NCBI RefSeq assembly: GCF_025370935.1
Contig: NC_133472.1
Span: 41,151,930 to 41,215,929, forward strand
Reading direction: 5' to 3'
DNA: 64,000 nucleotides
From: Choristoneura fumiferana
Lineage: Eukaryota; Arthropoda; Insecta; Lepidoptera; Tortricidae
Position numbers and translations under genes: made by a program. Below the pieces are notes generated by a model. The model worked only from the letters and a program-made list of their open reading frames with translations. It did not search any database and was not told the origin of the DNA. Positions 20,110 to 31,437 of this stretch are shown here, in pieces (position 1 is the first letter of the stretch; every line of letters starts with the position of its first letter).

Positions 20110-23100
20110 TTAGTAAATAAGCACCCAATTCTGCGGATGGTTGTACGCTAAGAACACGGGACAGTGCAAGAGCAGCGAATACGTCTCTTTGTCCAAATGC
20201 TCGGAAACAGAGAGCCACTGGGTAAGCCATTTCCTCATATCCTGGTTGGACAAATGGCTGCCGTTCAAACCGCGGAGGTGACACGCGTATCTTAGTGATT
20301 CTGTGTTCATAAGGTCAACTCCTCCCTCTCTAACGATGGCTCGGTCTAGTTCTAATAGCATGAACGCCTTGTGCTTCAACTTTTTTACCCGCAGCAGTCC
20401 GCTTTTCACGCCGTACATGTTCAGCAAATGACCCTGGAAAGATAAAGGGAACATCTTTAATAATAACAACAATAATATCATGGGACACTTACTTATATTG
20501 ATAAATACATATTAAACATCCAAGACCCGAAAACAAACATTCGTATTGTTCATACAAATATCTGCTCCGGCCGGGAATCGAACCCAAGACCTCAAGCTTC
20601 GTAGTCAGGTTCTCTAACCACTTGGCCATCCGGTCGTCAAATACATTATTGCTAAGGAGTGGAAGAAGGCTATTGCTGGCTGACCGGTTTTAAACTTTTT
20701 TTGAAAAACCGAATCGAGAAACATTTTTTGAAATATTAAAAAAAAACCACGAAAATATATGAGTATTTCTTAAAAAGTTGTCCCGTCTTGAAATTGACTG
20801 CAATCTTTTTGTCAAGAAATTATTAACACTAAGGACGAGATCATAAAACATAAACTGCATAAAACATCCAAAATTTCTTGACGTCTGGAAAACGTCACGA
20901 AATCTTGTGAGGAAAAAATCGTAATTTTGTAACAACTTTCTATTGGATCCAACATCCAACAACAAAGATTTTCTGACTTTTTATCACTTTTACTACAAGG
21001 TTTTGTATATATTGAAACACAATATTACTTATTTTTTGTGTTGAAACAGCGTCAGGATATATATATATATATATACATAAAAAACTGGAAATATGAGATA
21101 TGATTTTTAAACTGTCAATTACTACGGACGGACACCGACGGACAGGACGAAACAACAAAGGTTCAGTTTTTGTCATTTTGACTATGGAACTTTTAAAATC
21201 CTTACAGGATCACTTTGTATAATGCTAAAATACCAGGTTGGACGGATTTGGATAATATTTAGTAGTTATAATTGGAGGCCTAGAGGCTACTTTTTACCCC
21301 GATATTTTCAAGGGGTCGGGAAAAGAACGAAAAATGAAATTTTTAACAAAAACTTACTTTTAACCTATAGGTATAGGTGGTTATTTTGGTATGAAGTTTA
21401 TTATTGAAATAATTTAAATAAAAAAAATCCATAGTTACCGCTGGATAGTGAAAGTGATAAACGAATTCTCGGTTAGAGAACCTGATTACGAAGCTTGAGG
21501 TATTTGTATGAATACTATGAATGTTTCTTCTCGGGTCCTGGATGTTTACAATACAATACAATGAATCTTTATTGTACACCAGAAATAGTAAGCGATACTG
21601 AAAACAGATACACAGAGAGAAAATGACAAGGTAAGCAATAGGCGGCCTTATCGCTTAAGAGCGATCTCTTCCTGGCAACCTTTTTACAGAAAGAAGGAAG
21701 GACTAGTTTACAGCAAGTGGTGCATCAAAAGTAGATCAGATAATTAAAACAACAATTATATCGTATATATAATACACGTCTAAAATAAATATAGGCAGTG
21801 AGATAAACAGCAACAAATAAATAAATAAACGCAATAAACAAAAATAATTTGGGATGAAAAAACACAGTACTGTTAAAGCTAAATGAGCTGCTTTGAAAAA
21901 GTTATTCATCATTATTAATTCCCATTATTGTAAATCCAAGATAGAAATCTAATTCCATAAATACATTTTTTTGTTAAATTCTCCCCAAATCGGATTTAGG
22001 GTTATTGTAAAATTACTTTTTTTTTTTGGTTTTAAAATGGCAGTTATTTAAGATTGAAACTACCATAAAAAGGTTATTTACCCTTTGATGAATTATAACT
22101 GGTATAATTAATCAAAGTATTTACCAATACTAATTCCAATTACTGTACATTCAGAATCAATAATAAATACGTTTTTGTGTTAAATTTTATTCAATACGAA
22201 TTTATGATAACATTACTTTCTTGATTTTAAGATTGCATTTATTTTCAGACAAAAAATAGAACAGGCAGAAACGTCGAATATACTTAATCATGAAACTTCT
22301 ATGAGTTCTAATATATGGAAAATGTATGATGCATTTTCAAATTTAAAATATTTGATTATGCCACTTTTTTATTCAGTAATAATCTTTTTGACTATTTTTC
22401 ACAGTATTTTATTATGTACGTACCAAGTTAATTCATATAAAATGAAGATTATTGTTTATTAAACATTCCAGGATACTATTCAGTTTTGATAGACTATCTC
22501 CAAACATGTAAGATAGATAGCTAATGAAATTCCTGTTATTGAACAGTTGGACACTGTAAGTAAAAATTCCAGTGGTATGATTCATATATTTTTTACACCA
22601 CTTGCTCGACAATGTCTAATTACATATCATGCGAACTTTTCTCAAAGTAAATTAATATAGACCTTGGTTTTCGCCGGGGCGTGGCGTAATGTTGTACTGA
22701 ATTTCATTATAACCCGCTGGTTAGTAATGTGATTCTCATCTCATAGATCTTATTGTTGTGCGTTTAAAGTCTCCCGTACATCGAAATTGTTGGAGCTGTT
22801 TCCGAGATCCCCGATAGCCGAAATATATATATGTATATATATTTCGGGGATCTCGGAATTGCTCGTTTAAAGATATTAGATGAAAATATGAGCAATGATG
22901 ATGATAGATTCAGGTATTTACAAAGTACTACGTGCCCTCACAAAGTATAGCGTCCGTCCATCCATCACATGCGTGAGAAACATTGAAACTAAATGTTTTG
23001 CGCGCACTGAAAAATTAAATTTTTATTGACAGCTTTTTTTTACTGACTGTACCTACTTTTTATCCGTTGTTACGATCTAGGGCCAAAGTACTAGTCAAGA

Positions 23101-26100
23101 CGAATCAAGCGAGCCCAAAGTCGATGTGGTTATATAGGTTTATTACAGAATTTCTATGGGCACCTTCCAGCTCATCAGATCAGCTTCATATCATAATAAT
23201 ATTGCACTGTCATCTGATTTACACATGTATGTAAAATTTAAATTTAATCTGAAAACGCATAAGTGATGACTCAATATGCGTTTTCAGTTTAGCTTCCAAA
23301 ATTTTATCCATTATCTACTAATTAACTAACATACTAACAAGGCAAGATAAGTTAAAAAAACTTGTAATAAAATAAATTATTTTGTTAAGAAATGACAAAA
23401 TTTATATCACAACCTTTTATTTTTCTTAAGTTTACTACGGCGGAAAATGTACAACAATCAAGATGTGTTTACGGTTTCTGCAATAAATCGTACGCACACA
23501 GCAAACCGTGGTAGTGTGCGGGCGACAGACGGCCGCGGGAAAGAGATCGTGCAAGTGAAGAGTTGGGACAAAATGTTTGTGCGCTCTTAACCAGGGTTGT
23601 TTCTGGCATAAATGCTTACACGTGCTCTGGATTAATTATTATAATTATTATGTGTCTCTAAATAAATGATTTGAATTTGAATTACACCGAACGCTCGTGT
23701 ATACATTCATTCGGCATATTCAACGCTTCAGGAAAACAAAACCGCACCCGTAAGCTCATACACGCGCTTACAAAAACAAGCTTTGTAGAAGAAATAAGCC
23801 GCCCTAATTGTTCTACTCTCTCCAGCCAGGGCAGTATCCTGGGTACATACCTACGAGTAATATTATTTTCTCAAACATGTTCGGAAATGTATGCGTTAAT
23901 GTCACGAAATGGAGACATGAAGTTTCTCATTTATGGCTCCCTACCACCTCCCTACATAACTTCTTGGCCTAGGCCATGAAGTATGTAAGAAAATCCATTA
24001 TTGTCCGCTGCTCTAACTTTTTAAATTTGCTTACTAACATTAAACTGACAAAGGAAAAATTACGAAGAGCCAACCACCACTACTCTGTAAGCATTTGCGA
24101 TACTGCGATGCGATGTGATGCGATGCGATGGACGGGCGGGCTAGGGCGGGTTCGGACGGACGGACGGACGGGCGGACGGATGGACGGATGGATGGATGAA
24201 ATATTTCCTCACATTGTTTGAGAAAAGCACTATACAAACCTCGGCCAGAACAGGGATTGCTGGACTCGTTCATCAATCCCTTACTTCATGGCCTTGCAGT
24301 AATGTACTATTTTAGTCCGTCAGCCTAATTAGAAAATATTGGCCACGTAACTCTTTCCTTGGGTCAGTCAAACAATAACCTAACCAACAAAAAAATGGAA
24401 AACTCCCGACATTGTCACTTCAAAGTTCAATATTTCAAAAACGGCTGAACCGATTTTGATAAAACATATCTAAGAACCATTACTAAAAACCCTGCTTTCA
24501 AATAAAAAAACAACTGAATTAAAAAAGGAAAAGAAAATGGAGCAAAGAAGTCACACACTGGTATCCTAGAGATGGCAAGAGGAGCAGAGGAAGACAACAT
24601 ATAAGATGGGAGGATGAGTTAAAGTTAACGGCAGGCCCGAACTGGAGGAGGGTAGCCAGGGATAGAAAACAGTGGAAAATGTTAGAGGAGGCCTATGTCA
24701 AGCGACACACTGAGCTTAGAGATATTCTATAACAATACACCGGATAAAAAGGCTAAATAGATAGATAGATAGATAGAATTAAAATCGGTCACCCGTTTAA
24801 GAGCTATGGTGCCACAGACAGACAGACATACATAGCGGTCAAACTTATAACTTATAACACCTCTCTTTTTGCGTCAGGGGCTAAAAAAATTACAAAGACG
24901 AAGCCCGTCAAAGTTCAGGAGCGACGCCCATGGCGTCACGCGGAGCTTTCTATTAATCTCTATGATTTTATATTTCACTGTCAACTATAAATATTGTAAA
25001 TGCTTAAGTTTGTGAGTGAGTGAGTATGTTTGCTACTCCTTCACGCTGAAACGGCTAGACGGATTTGGATGAAATTTAGTATGTAGATAGCTGGACATCT
25101 GGTATAAAACATAGGCTACTTTTTATTCCGATATTCCCACGGGATAGGGATACAATCTCGAAAGAACAACCGTTGGGCTTAGAAAACCACGATTTAATTT
25201 TCGAGAATTCCCACGGGAATTATAAAAAAATCCGAAATTTCAATTCTGCTACTAGATCTAATGATTAACGTGTGCGCAGCCGCGGGCAAACCCTAGTTTC
25301 TAATAATCTAATTGACGGACTAATTAGAAAACATCCTTGAGCTGAGCATAGCCCTGCAGCGTGGGAACGCCACAAGCATGCTAGGCACGATGTCCCGGGT
25401 AGGAGAAATACAGGGTTTAGATATTTTTGAATATCTACATATTTGTTATCGTTTCATTTTATACTATATGTACTAGCTGTTTCTCGCGGCTTCGCCCCCG
25501 GTGTTTTTTTTTTCTGTATTTTCTTACGTAAAGAACACAACAAAAAAATAATTATCGAAATCGGACCAGTCGTTCCCGAGTTTTGCGCTTAGCAACACAA
25601 TTTACGATTCATTTTTATTTTATGACGTAGAGCTGATCTGATGATGAAGTTAGATGTTGGCCATAGGAACTCTGTAATAAAACGACACGACCGCATCGGT
25701 TTTAGTCTCATTTGATTCGTCTTGACGACTACCTACTTTGGTAACCAGGGGTAAAAAGTACCGCCAACAAAAAAGCTTGTATTAGATTTTTTTACAAAAA
25801 AATATTACTGAACTATTTGTTTTTAAAACATTGTACGGAGGTGCGGAACCCTTCATGCGCGAGTCGCTCGCACTCGCACTTAACCGATTTTTTTTATGTC
25901 AACTTATAAGTTTGATTTTTTTCACAGCTTCAAGGTTCTGTAGTAATCTGCAGCCGCGAGCCATAATGGTTTTAATTTCAACTGAAACTAACTGATTTGA
26001 AGTTATCTTCACGCGTTCCCGAGATAAAAGCTTTTGACTGACAGACAGACGGCGAACAAAAGTGATCCTGAAAGGGTTCCGTATTTTCCTTTTGAGGTAT

Positions 26101-29100
26101 GGAACCCAAACACGTGCCGATTTTTTACTCGCCAAAGTTTATTCATTCAACTATTGTTTTACATCGTTGCAAATCACCCTTTTGGAGCTCTGATAATTAT
26201 AATTACATGTTTGAAATACTTACAGCGTGAGAATAGGTCAACTTGTTCAGTTCATACGGTCCCTTGGCAAACAGCTCTCGACAAGCCAAGACCTCCGAGA
26301 CAGTCGGATGAACACCAGACCCTAAGAGACCGAGGATTCGTCTCAATTTCTCCTTAGTTTCTCCATCAGGCACCGAGTCAAATTTCGCTTGTAGTGCGCG
26401 AAATACTGGCTTGTTGTGTTTCAGTCTCTCCATCAGTTCCTGGGTTGTGAACTCAGCCCGTTGCTGTATCGACCAGAAGTGGGAGCAGAGCAGCGTTCTT
26501 GGCTTCAGGAAGCTGGAAACCAATACCACTTGTATTACAAATGCTAACGTTTGGAATACACTTGAAGGATTTATACTATCAGTAACTAGCTTTTGCCCGC
26601 GGCTTCGTCCGCGTGGAATTCGGTTATCGCGGGCTGGTCCCTCGGGAACTGTGAATTTTTCCGGGCTAAAAAGTAGCCTATGTGCTCTGGCCCATAAACT
26701 ATCTCGACGTGAAAGACGGACAAACATACAAACACACTTTCGCATTTATAATATTAAGTATGGATTGAGTACAAATGGAAAATAGACAATTTGAAATTAT
26801 ATGTTTAACCTGGAACATGCCAATCTGAAATACATCAACAAGGAAACTGTCCATCTTAAATATCATCAAAAATTTAATCTTTAAAATAAAGATTTACAGT
26901 CAGACTGGCAAGAGCTGGCCAAAAGTAGAGACGAGTGGAAGAAAAAAGGGGAGGCATTTGCCAAGCAGTGGGACACAATTAAAAGAAAGTCGTTAAAAAT
27001 AATGACCATTTTGTATTTAAGTAAACTCAGAAAAATTTGCATTTTTATAAATTACTAGCTGTTGCCCACGACTCCGTCCGCGTAAAAGTATGAAAAATAG
27101 TTTACATCCTATTCTCAGACCTACTGAATAAACACAAAAAATCATAAAAATCGGTCACACATTGTGACCCGAGAATATTATATATTAGATGTTCCACCTG
27201 AAATAATGTTTTGGTTTTTCTACAGACTAAATGAAGTGAATGCACTTATTGCGTATTTAGTTTTGCTGCTAATTTATAATAGGCAAAACTCAATTTGGGC
27301 TTAATTAATTTACAATTTAAAAAAAGTCATTACAAAAAATTTAACCAACTACAAAAACCATAAAAAAAATATCCTACTAGTCTGAAGTCGGCTCAGCACA
27401 TCTACCTCACCTACATACTTATTATATTAGACTTCAATCACTCCTGCTCTCATGCTGAGCTAAGGCACCGACTTTAGACCGGTAGAAAATTATTTTCCTG
27501 GATTTTTGTAGTTGGTTCCATTTTTTGTTATAATTTTTTTTTCACGCTTTTTAGTGTAAATAACCTAAGATCATTCAACTGCTCAACACATTTTACGAAA
27601 GACTGCTTTCTCTGATGCAGACATTCAATATTGAGGAGTCCTGGTGCTTCACCACCAGTTCCATTTCACCATATGCATTACAACAAACATAAATTGCTTA
27701 GCAACTGTGTTAAAGTAATTGAAATTCAACCCGTTAAGTACTTGTTATTGAGTAGTAGCTCTGTTGGTCAAATGTGGTCTTCATCATCAGTTTCACTTCA
27801 CCAAATGATTTTCAAGAGCAAATGCACGAGTTACTACTAAATATATTCAAATTACCATAGGTGTCCCTACAATATTTGAAGAGTTCCATCAATTTCCTTA
27901 GGATCCAATCATCAGATCCAGATTTGGTGCTTATGGGACCTAATTGAAGGCATTCCTATACTAACGAAAAAAACAATTTTTCAAATCAGTTCATAAATGA
28001 CGGAGTTCTGAGGCAACAAACGTTTAAAAAAATACAACCAAATAGATATCCTCCTTTTTTTGAAGTCGGTTAAAAAAGAAATTAGATCTAATTATTTTTC
28101 TTTTCTTCTGACAAAGTTCACTTTCAACAGTTTAATTATAGACCGGAATTCAAAATAGTCAATTTGTGGGATCAAAAGTAAATTGCTAGAAGATTAATAC
28201 TTACGCTAAAGGAAATATGATGTAGTTCCCAAAAGGTATTGCAGACAGTATCAACACGGGTGCTATCCTCAACATGTCTGAAGGCATTTTTTGATACAGT
28301 TCAATCTCTTGCCGGCTCATTTTCGTGAAACCTCTGTCTTTTGCAATCTTTATTCTTAAACTTATGTACATTTTTAAATCTCTCAAAAAATCCTTAATGC
28401 CAACACTGAAAACTCTGTACATTCGCATTGCCGTTGGAAACCTCGTTTCCAATACTTTTGTGTAGTTTTTGACATAGTCAATGTATCGTTCAACAATGTA
28501 TGTCCTGAGTTTTTCATTTTTGAGTTGGTTTGCATATTTCGGGTTTTCAATAGTGATGAATCTGCGAACATAAATATTAATTTAATTTGTATTAAGATTT
28601 AGAAGAAGAAATTAATGAAAATATTCTATTTGTTTTTCGAGGATTAAGTGCACTTGTGTGACTATGCCAGCCTCATTGGAAGAAAAAATATTTTTTTTAA
28701 ATCAATTCATAAAATTAATTGACACAATTTGATATGAACCCTTCACTGTCTTTTGCCAGTCTTGTTTTCACTTGTTTTTCTCACTATTTCATCAGCCCAT
28801 TTTTCTTATAAATTATTACAGCGTCAATCAACTTTTTCTTGTCACATTGCTATAGTTAGTCTCCTGGGTCACTTTTTTAACCTTAAGTTTATAGGATTAA
28901 AATCTGACAAACATGCATTTTTGTGGTTGTTTTAAGCTCCTATAATAAATTGGTCATCTAATAAGCATGTTAGTATAATGTGACACAACATTTCTTCTAT
29001 TAAACTGTACTACTTTTGTCCCCTCGCTGACGGGACACAATAACAACAAGAAATAGTTAATCTACTCCACATAATATCAGTTGCATTTAAGTCAATATTT

Positions 29101-29877
29101 TCACGTTTTTGTATTGAATAATGTTCTTTCAAATTGATGTGACATAAGGTTTTGATTAAATCATGTAACTTAAATCATCTGTTTTTTTACAGTTCTCATA
29201 CCTTAATATCTTACCATATTTCATATCTTAGGCCGGCCTCAAACAGCGGAAATAGCTCTGAATTAATAATACGAATTTGTATTAAAAATTTAAAAAGCTA
29301 TTCTGGCTGTTAGAGGCCGGCCTTAGGGCATGTCACCAATCACTAATCAGTAGTTTTATAACTACCTTACCTATATGAAGTTACAAGTTTTTTTAGACAT
29401 GTTGACTAACAGACGAAAAACGTGAAAAATTATTAGTAGCTACAACAATGATAATGTATCATTTTTTATGAACTGGAAAAGTATAATAAACAACAATAAA
29501 ACTTTTTTGCAGTTTAAGCACACTGGCAGTTAAGAATCATATAATATGAATCAGAGACTGTGTTCTGCTACAACAAAACTGAGTAACATTTAAAAGAAAG
29601 TTAAAAGATATTGCGAAATCGAATTAATTTATAACACAATGTTGCATAGCTGTTTAAGTGGGTGTTAAACCGTTTCTATTTTAGTATTATACGTAACTTG
29701 TTTTCCTAACGCAAAAACATTGCGATCTTGGCTCATGGCTCATTGTTTTCGTAGCAAACGTAACAAGACTAACCTGCAACTACTGATTTGCTGGAACTTT
29801 GTGGACTGGAATACTGGACTTGAACGGTTGCATTGTGTCACAAATCGAGATACAGCCACCACTCTATGTAAAGGCAT
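20110..29877 (-). CDS. LETMD1: LETM1 domain-containing protein (LETMD1 type), 4 exons
   Basis: On the minus strand the coding exons are 29877-29774, 28561-28205, 26512-26224 and 20433-20110. They join in phase (2, 2, 0) with GT/AG borders to give 1074 nt, 357 residues; human LETMD1 is about 360. The start MPLHRVVAVSRFVTQCNRSS is short, basic and serine-rich, as expected for a mitochondrial presequence. A membrane segment lies at about residues 133-155 (APVLILSAIPFGNYIIFPLA), followed by the LETM1 ribosome-binding-like domain. That domain includes FLKPRTLLCSHFW at about 155, the repeated helices of exon 3, and LRYACHLRGLNGSHLSN with LTQWL near the C-terminus in exon 4. LETM1-type proteins act at the inner mitochondrial membrane in ion homeostasis and mitochondrial translation; that role is inferred here. 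Intron 3 is 5.8 kb and stuffed with repeats. The first exon rests on phase and presequence character, the other three on domain similarity. Confidence 0.9.
20500..20640 (-). mobile_element. tRNA-derived SINE, minus strand
   Basis: Read on the minus strand it has TGGCCAAGTGGTTAGAGAAC (A-box region) and GGGTTCGATTCCCGGCC (B-box region), then AGATATTTGTATGAACAATA and CGGGTCTTGGATG. The same element is at 35411-35562 on the plus strand, with a truncated copy at 21471-21546. It lies just inside intron 3 of LETMD1. Confidence 0.75.
20757..21062. repeat. 300-bp dispersed repeat, copy B
   Basis: This is the partner of 17459-17770. It shares the AAGGACGAGATCATAAAACA and TTTTTTGTGTTGA blocks, ending at GCGTCAGGAT before an AT dinucleotide run at 21056-21076. 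The position is intron 3 of LETMD1. Frames within it are low-complexity and not conserved between the copies. Confidence 0.75.
21548..21690 (-). mobile_element. 3' end fragment of a non-LTR retrotransposon
   Basis: TTACAATACAATACAATGAA with CTTTATTGTACACCAGAAAT is followed by AAGGTAAGCAATAGGCGGCC and TTATCGCTTAAGAGCGATCT, ending near CCTGGCAACC. This is the complement of the LINE 3' UTR motif at 1874-2035. It is truncated and has no coding part here. Confidence 0.65.
21700..24530. other. AT-rich LETMD1 intron 3 interior
   Basis: No exon or transposon coding sequence is recognised. Minor features are a near-perfect local palindrome of ATATATAT with CGGGGATCTCGG around 22800-22858, a LINE-like tail TAAATGATTTGAATTTGAAT near 23660, and a compound GGAC/GGAT microsatellite at 24135-24198. 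A 102-codon frame at 23671-23979 lacks any recognisable motif and is probably chance. Confidence 0.45.
24535..24776 (+). pseudogene. RTE-like LINE: C-terminal coding end with ATAG tail
   Basis: The frame 24535-24732 encodes 65 residues ending in a natural stop. It contains RSRGRQHIRWEDELKL, AGPNWRRVARDRKQW and LEEAYVKRHTEL, a layout typical of the C-terminus of RTE-class LINE polyproteins in insects. A tail of ATAG repeats (24757-24776) follows about 25 bp later, as expected for a LINE 3' end. Everything 5' of this, including reverse transcriptase, is missing. It lies in LETMD1 intron 3, antisense to that gene. Confidence 0.75.
26587..26763 (+). repeat. GCCCGCGGCTTCG interspersed repeat
   Basis: The stretch runs from CTAGCTTTTGCCCGCGGCTT through GAATTCGGTTATCGCGGGC and AAAAGTAGCCTATGTG to TTCGCATTTATAATATTAAG. 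Copies or fragments occur at 27056-27190, 25474-25620 and 42580-42720, and in reverse at 30965-31195 and 24970-25300. It is a very common lepidopteran LINE-tail or SINE-like repeat. It sits just upstream of LETMD1 exon 3, inside intron 2. Confidence 0.7.
26901..26995 (+). pseudogene. RTE-like LINE C-terminal remnant
   Basis: The frame encodes SDWQELAKSRDEWKKKGEAF then AKQWDT, the closing motif of another RTE-type polyprotein (W..LA..R..W...GEAF..QWD). Only about 30 codons are preserved. It lies in intron 2 of LETMD1, antisense to the gene, 160 bp after a LINE-tail repeat. Confidence 0.6.
27330..27515. mobile_element. AACCAACTACAAAAACC foldback, copy A
   Basis: ACCAACTACAAAAACCAT on the left pairs with GATTTTTGTAGTTGGTT on the right. 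CTGAAGTCGGCTCAGCAC pairs with GCTGAGCTAAGGCACCGACT. A better preserved copy is at 45252-45451. It is a degenerate foldback element without a gene. Confidence 0.6.
27540..28080. repeat. Repeat block shared with 44.7-45.2 kb
   Basis: TTGAGGAGTCCTGGTGCTTC at about 27632 is the exact complement of sequence at about 45112-45131. CATCAGATCCAGATTTGGTG with CTTATGGGA at about 27913 matches the outer arms of the 40.36-43.82 kb inverted repeat. The block ends in CCTCCTTTTTTTGAAGTCGG, a LINE-tail-like motif that recurs in reverse at about 45670. No exon is present in this intron 2 interval. Confidence 0.55.
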
Positions 29878-30018
29878 CGAAATTAAATCTATTAAAATAC
29901 TTTTATATATCAAAAACTAAAACGGAACGTCGTTCACTGATTTGATTTGATTTATTTTTGATTTTTTTTACATTCACGAGACGAGACTAAACGTCAGTGC
30001 CGGTTTTGACACATGACA

Positions 30019-30157
30019 GGCCCTATACTACGAAGACATTACTAAGTGCAAAACTCGAAGTTTGTATCGTACCGTCCTTCTCGCTCTCGTATTAAAAAGT
30101 GTAAGTGTCAGAGGGACCGCACAACACGAACTTCGAGTTTCGATTTTCGTATTAGCC
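30019..30157. mobile_element. GGGCTACTACG-family MITE (diverged)
   Basis: GGCCCTATACTACGAAG at the left and CGATTTTCGTATTAGCC at the right form the arms. The inner CTCGCTCTCGTATTAAAAAG and GTGTCAGAGGGACCGCAC match the copies at 2837 and 37372. It lies about 140 bp upstream of the LETMD1 start codon, in the presumed promoter. Confidence 0.65.
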
Positions 30158-30964
30158 GTTAGGATGTTTCGGTTCGGATGATAGCTTTTTTTTAGTCTAT
30201 GAATTGTCTAAACCATAGAGAAGGGAATTTAGACGCGCGAGTTTGAAACTTGTTTGAATTAATCACGTGTCAGGAGCTTAGTATCTTTTTCACAGCATTG
30301 AAAAATATTGTAAGAAGAAAGTTTATAACAAGCTTGAGAAATAGTTAAATGATAATTACGTGATGGCGACGATATGAAATGAAATGGCGATTTAAGTTGG
30401 ATCACAGTCGGTAGTTTTTCTGGAAAATGAAAAGAAACCTAGGTAACAGCTTGGGTTTTCGGTAAGCAAATTTTAATGACCGTTAAGTATTTACACGTTA
30501 ACGGTAACGTTTCGTGTGTTCTACCTATCCCATTTGGGAATACAGGCGTGATGTTTGTGTGTGTGTGTGTGTGCCATTTACAATAGCTGTTGTGGATTAT
30601 AAAATAAAATAATATAAAATTATTTCCAGAGCTGTAAAAAGCTGTGAGGATTGTACCACGAAATGCGTCGGTAGATTCAAAAAAGTAGCCTCTCTGTATG
30701 GGTCGGGTGCTGCAATTTATTTCTACTCGCAGTCCGGTTCAGAGCAGTGTGACAAGTCGTTGCAGGTATTAGTAGATAATCTATTCTTGCGACTCTTTTT
30801 ACAATGTAACAATGTGTCCTACTTATTGCTTCGAAAACGACGTGTTTTGCTATCCATATTATAGTAGCCATCACAGAATTGCTCCATTTTTGAATTTAAA
30901 ATGTACCTATTTGTTTAAACTACTGCACAAACGGGTAAAAAAACTTATACTTAATATCTATACT

Positions 30965-31195
30965 TACTACTTACTAATATTATAAATGCGAAAGTGTGTG
31001 TTGTATGTTTGTGTGTTTGTCCGTCTTTCACGCCGTAACGGAGCGACGCATCGACGTGATTTTTGGCATAGAGATGGTTTATGGGCCCGAGAGTGACATA
31101 AGTTACTTTTTATCCCGGAAAAATGCACAGTTCCCGAGGGAACAGCGCGCGATAACCGAATACCACGCGGGTGGACCCGCGGGCAAAAGCTAGTA
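30965..31195 (-). repeat. GCCCGCGGGTCC interspersed repeat, minus strand
   Basis: Read on the minus strand it runs from ACTAGCTTTTGCCCGCGGGT to CGCATTTATAATATTAGTAA, matching 26587-26763. It includes GAAAGACGGACAAACAC and CCGGGATAAAAAGTAAC. The copy is nearly full-length. The frame 30996-31193 is its antisense translation and not a gene. Confidence 0.7.
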
Positions 31196-31437
31196 TTACT
31201 TATATAATTTATATCTATCTGTCTGTCTGCGGCATCGTAGCTCTAAAACGAATGGTCCGATTTCAATGCGGTTTTTGTTACGGGAAAACGATTTTCTTTG
31301 CAGTTCTTAGCTATATTTCATTAAAATCGGTTCAGCCATTTTTGACTGATGATGCAATGTCGGGGGCTTTTCAACCTTCCTAAGTTGGTTATTTATATTG
31401 TTTGGAATCCAAACTACGTCCCCCAATCATTATCAAA

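Larger units (their letters stand above)
29878..31437. other. Divergent promoter interval between LETMD1 and ERICH6-like gene
   Basis: The two genes start head to head, with coding starts 1.56 kb apart, so both promoters should lie here. Only repeats are recognisable: the 30019-30157 MITE, a GT microsatellite at 30553-30573, the 30965-31195 LINE-tail repeat in reverse, and a TTTTGAC/AATCGGTT repeat fragment at 31210-31385. No TATA box can be assigned. Confidence 0.45.

Noticed and set aside
23671..23979. 102-codon frame in LETMD1 intron 3
   Set aside because: No recognisable domain, no splice context and antisense to LETMD1; length is compatible with chance.
24040..24276. Open frames over the GGAC/GGAT repeat
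   Set aside because: They are translations of a microsatellite (SVRPSVRP-type peptide) with no other support.
26034..26785. Plus-strand frames over LETMD1 exon 3
   Set aside because: Antisense readings of the exon and of the 26587 repeat; the minus-strand exon has domain similarity and splice sites.
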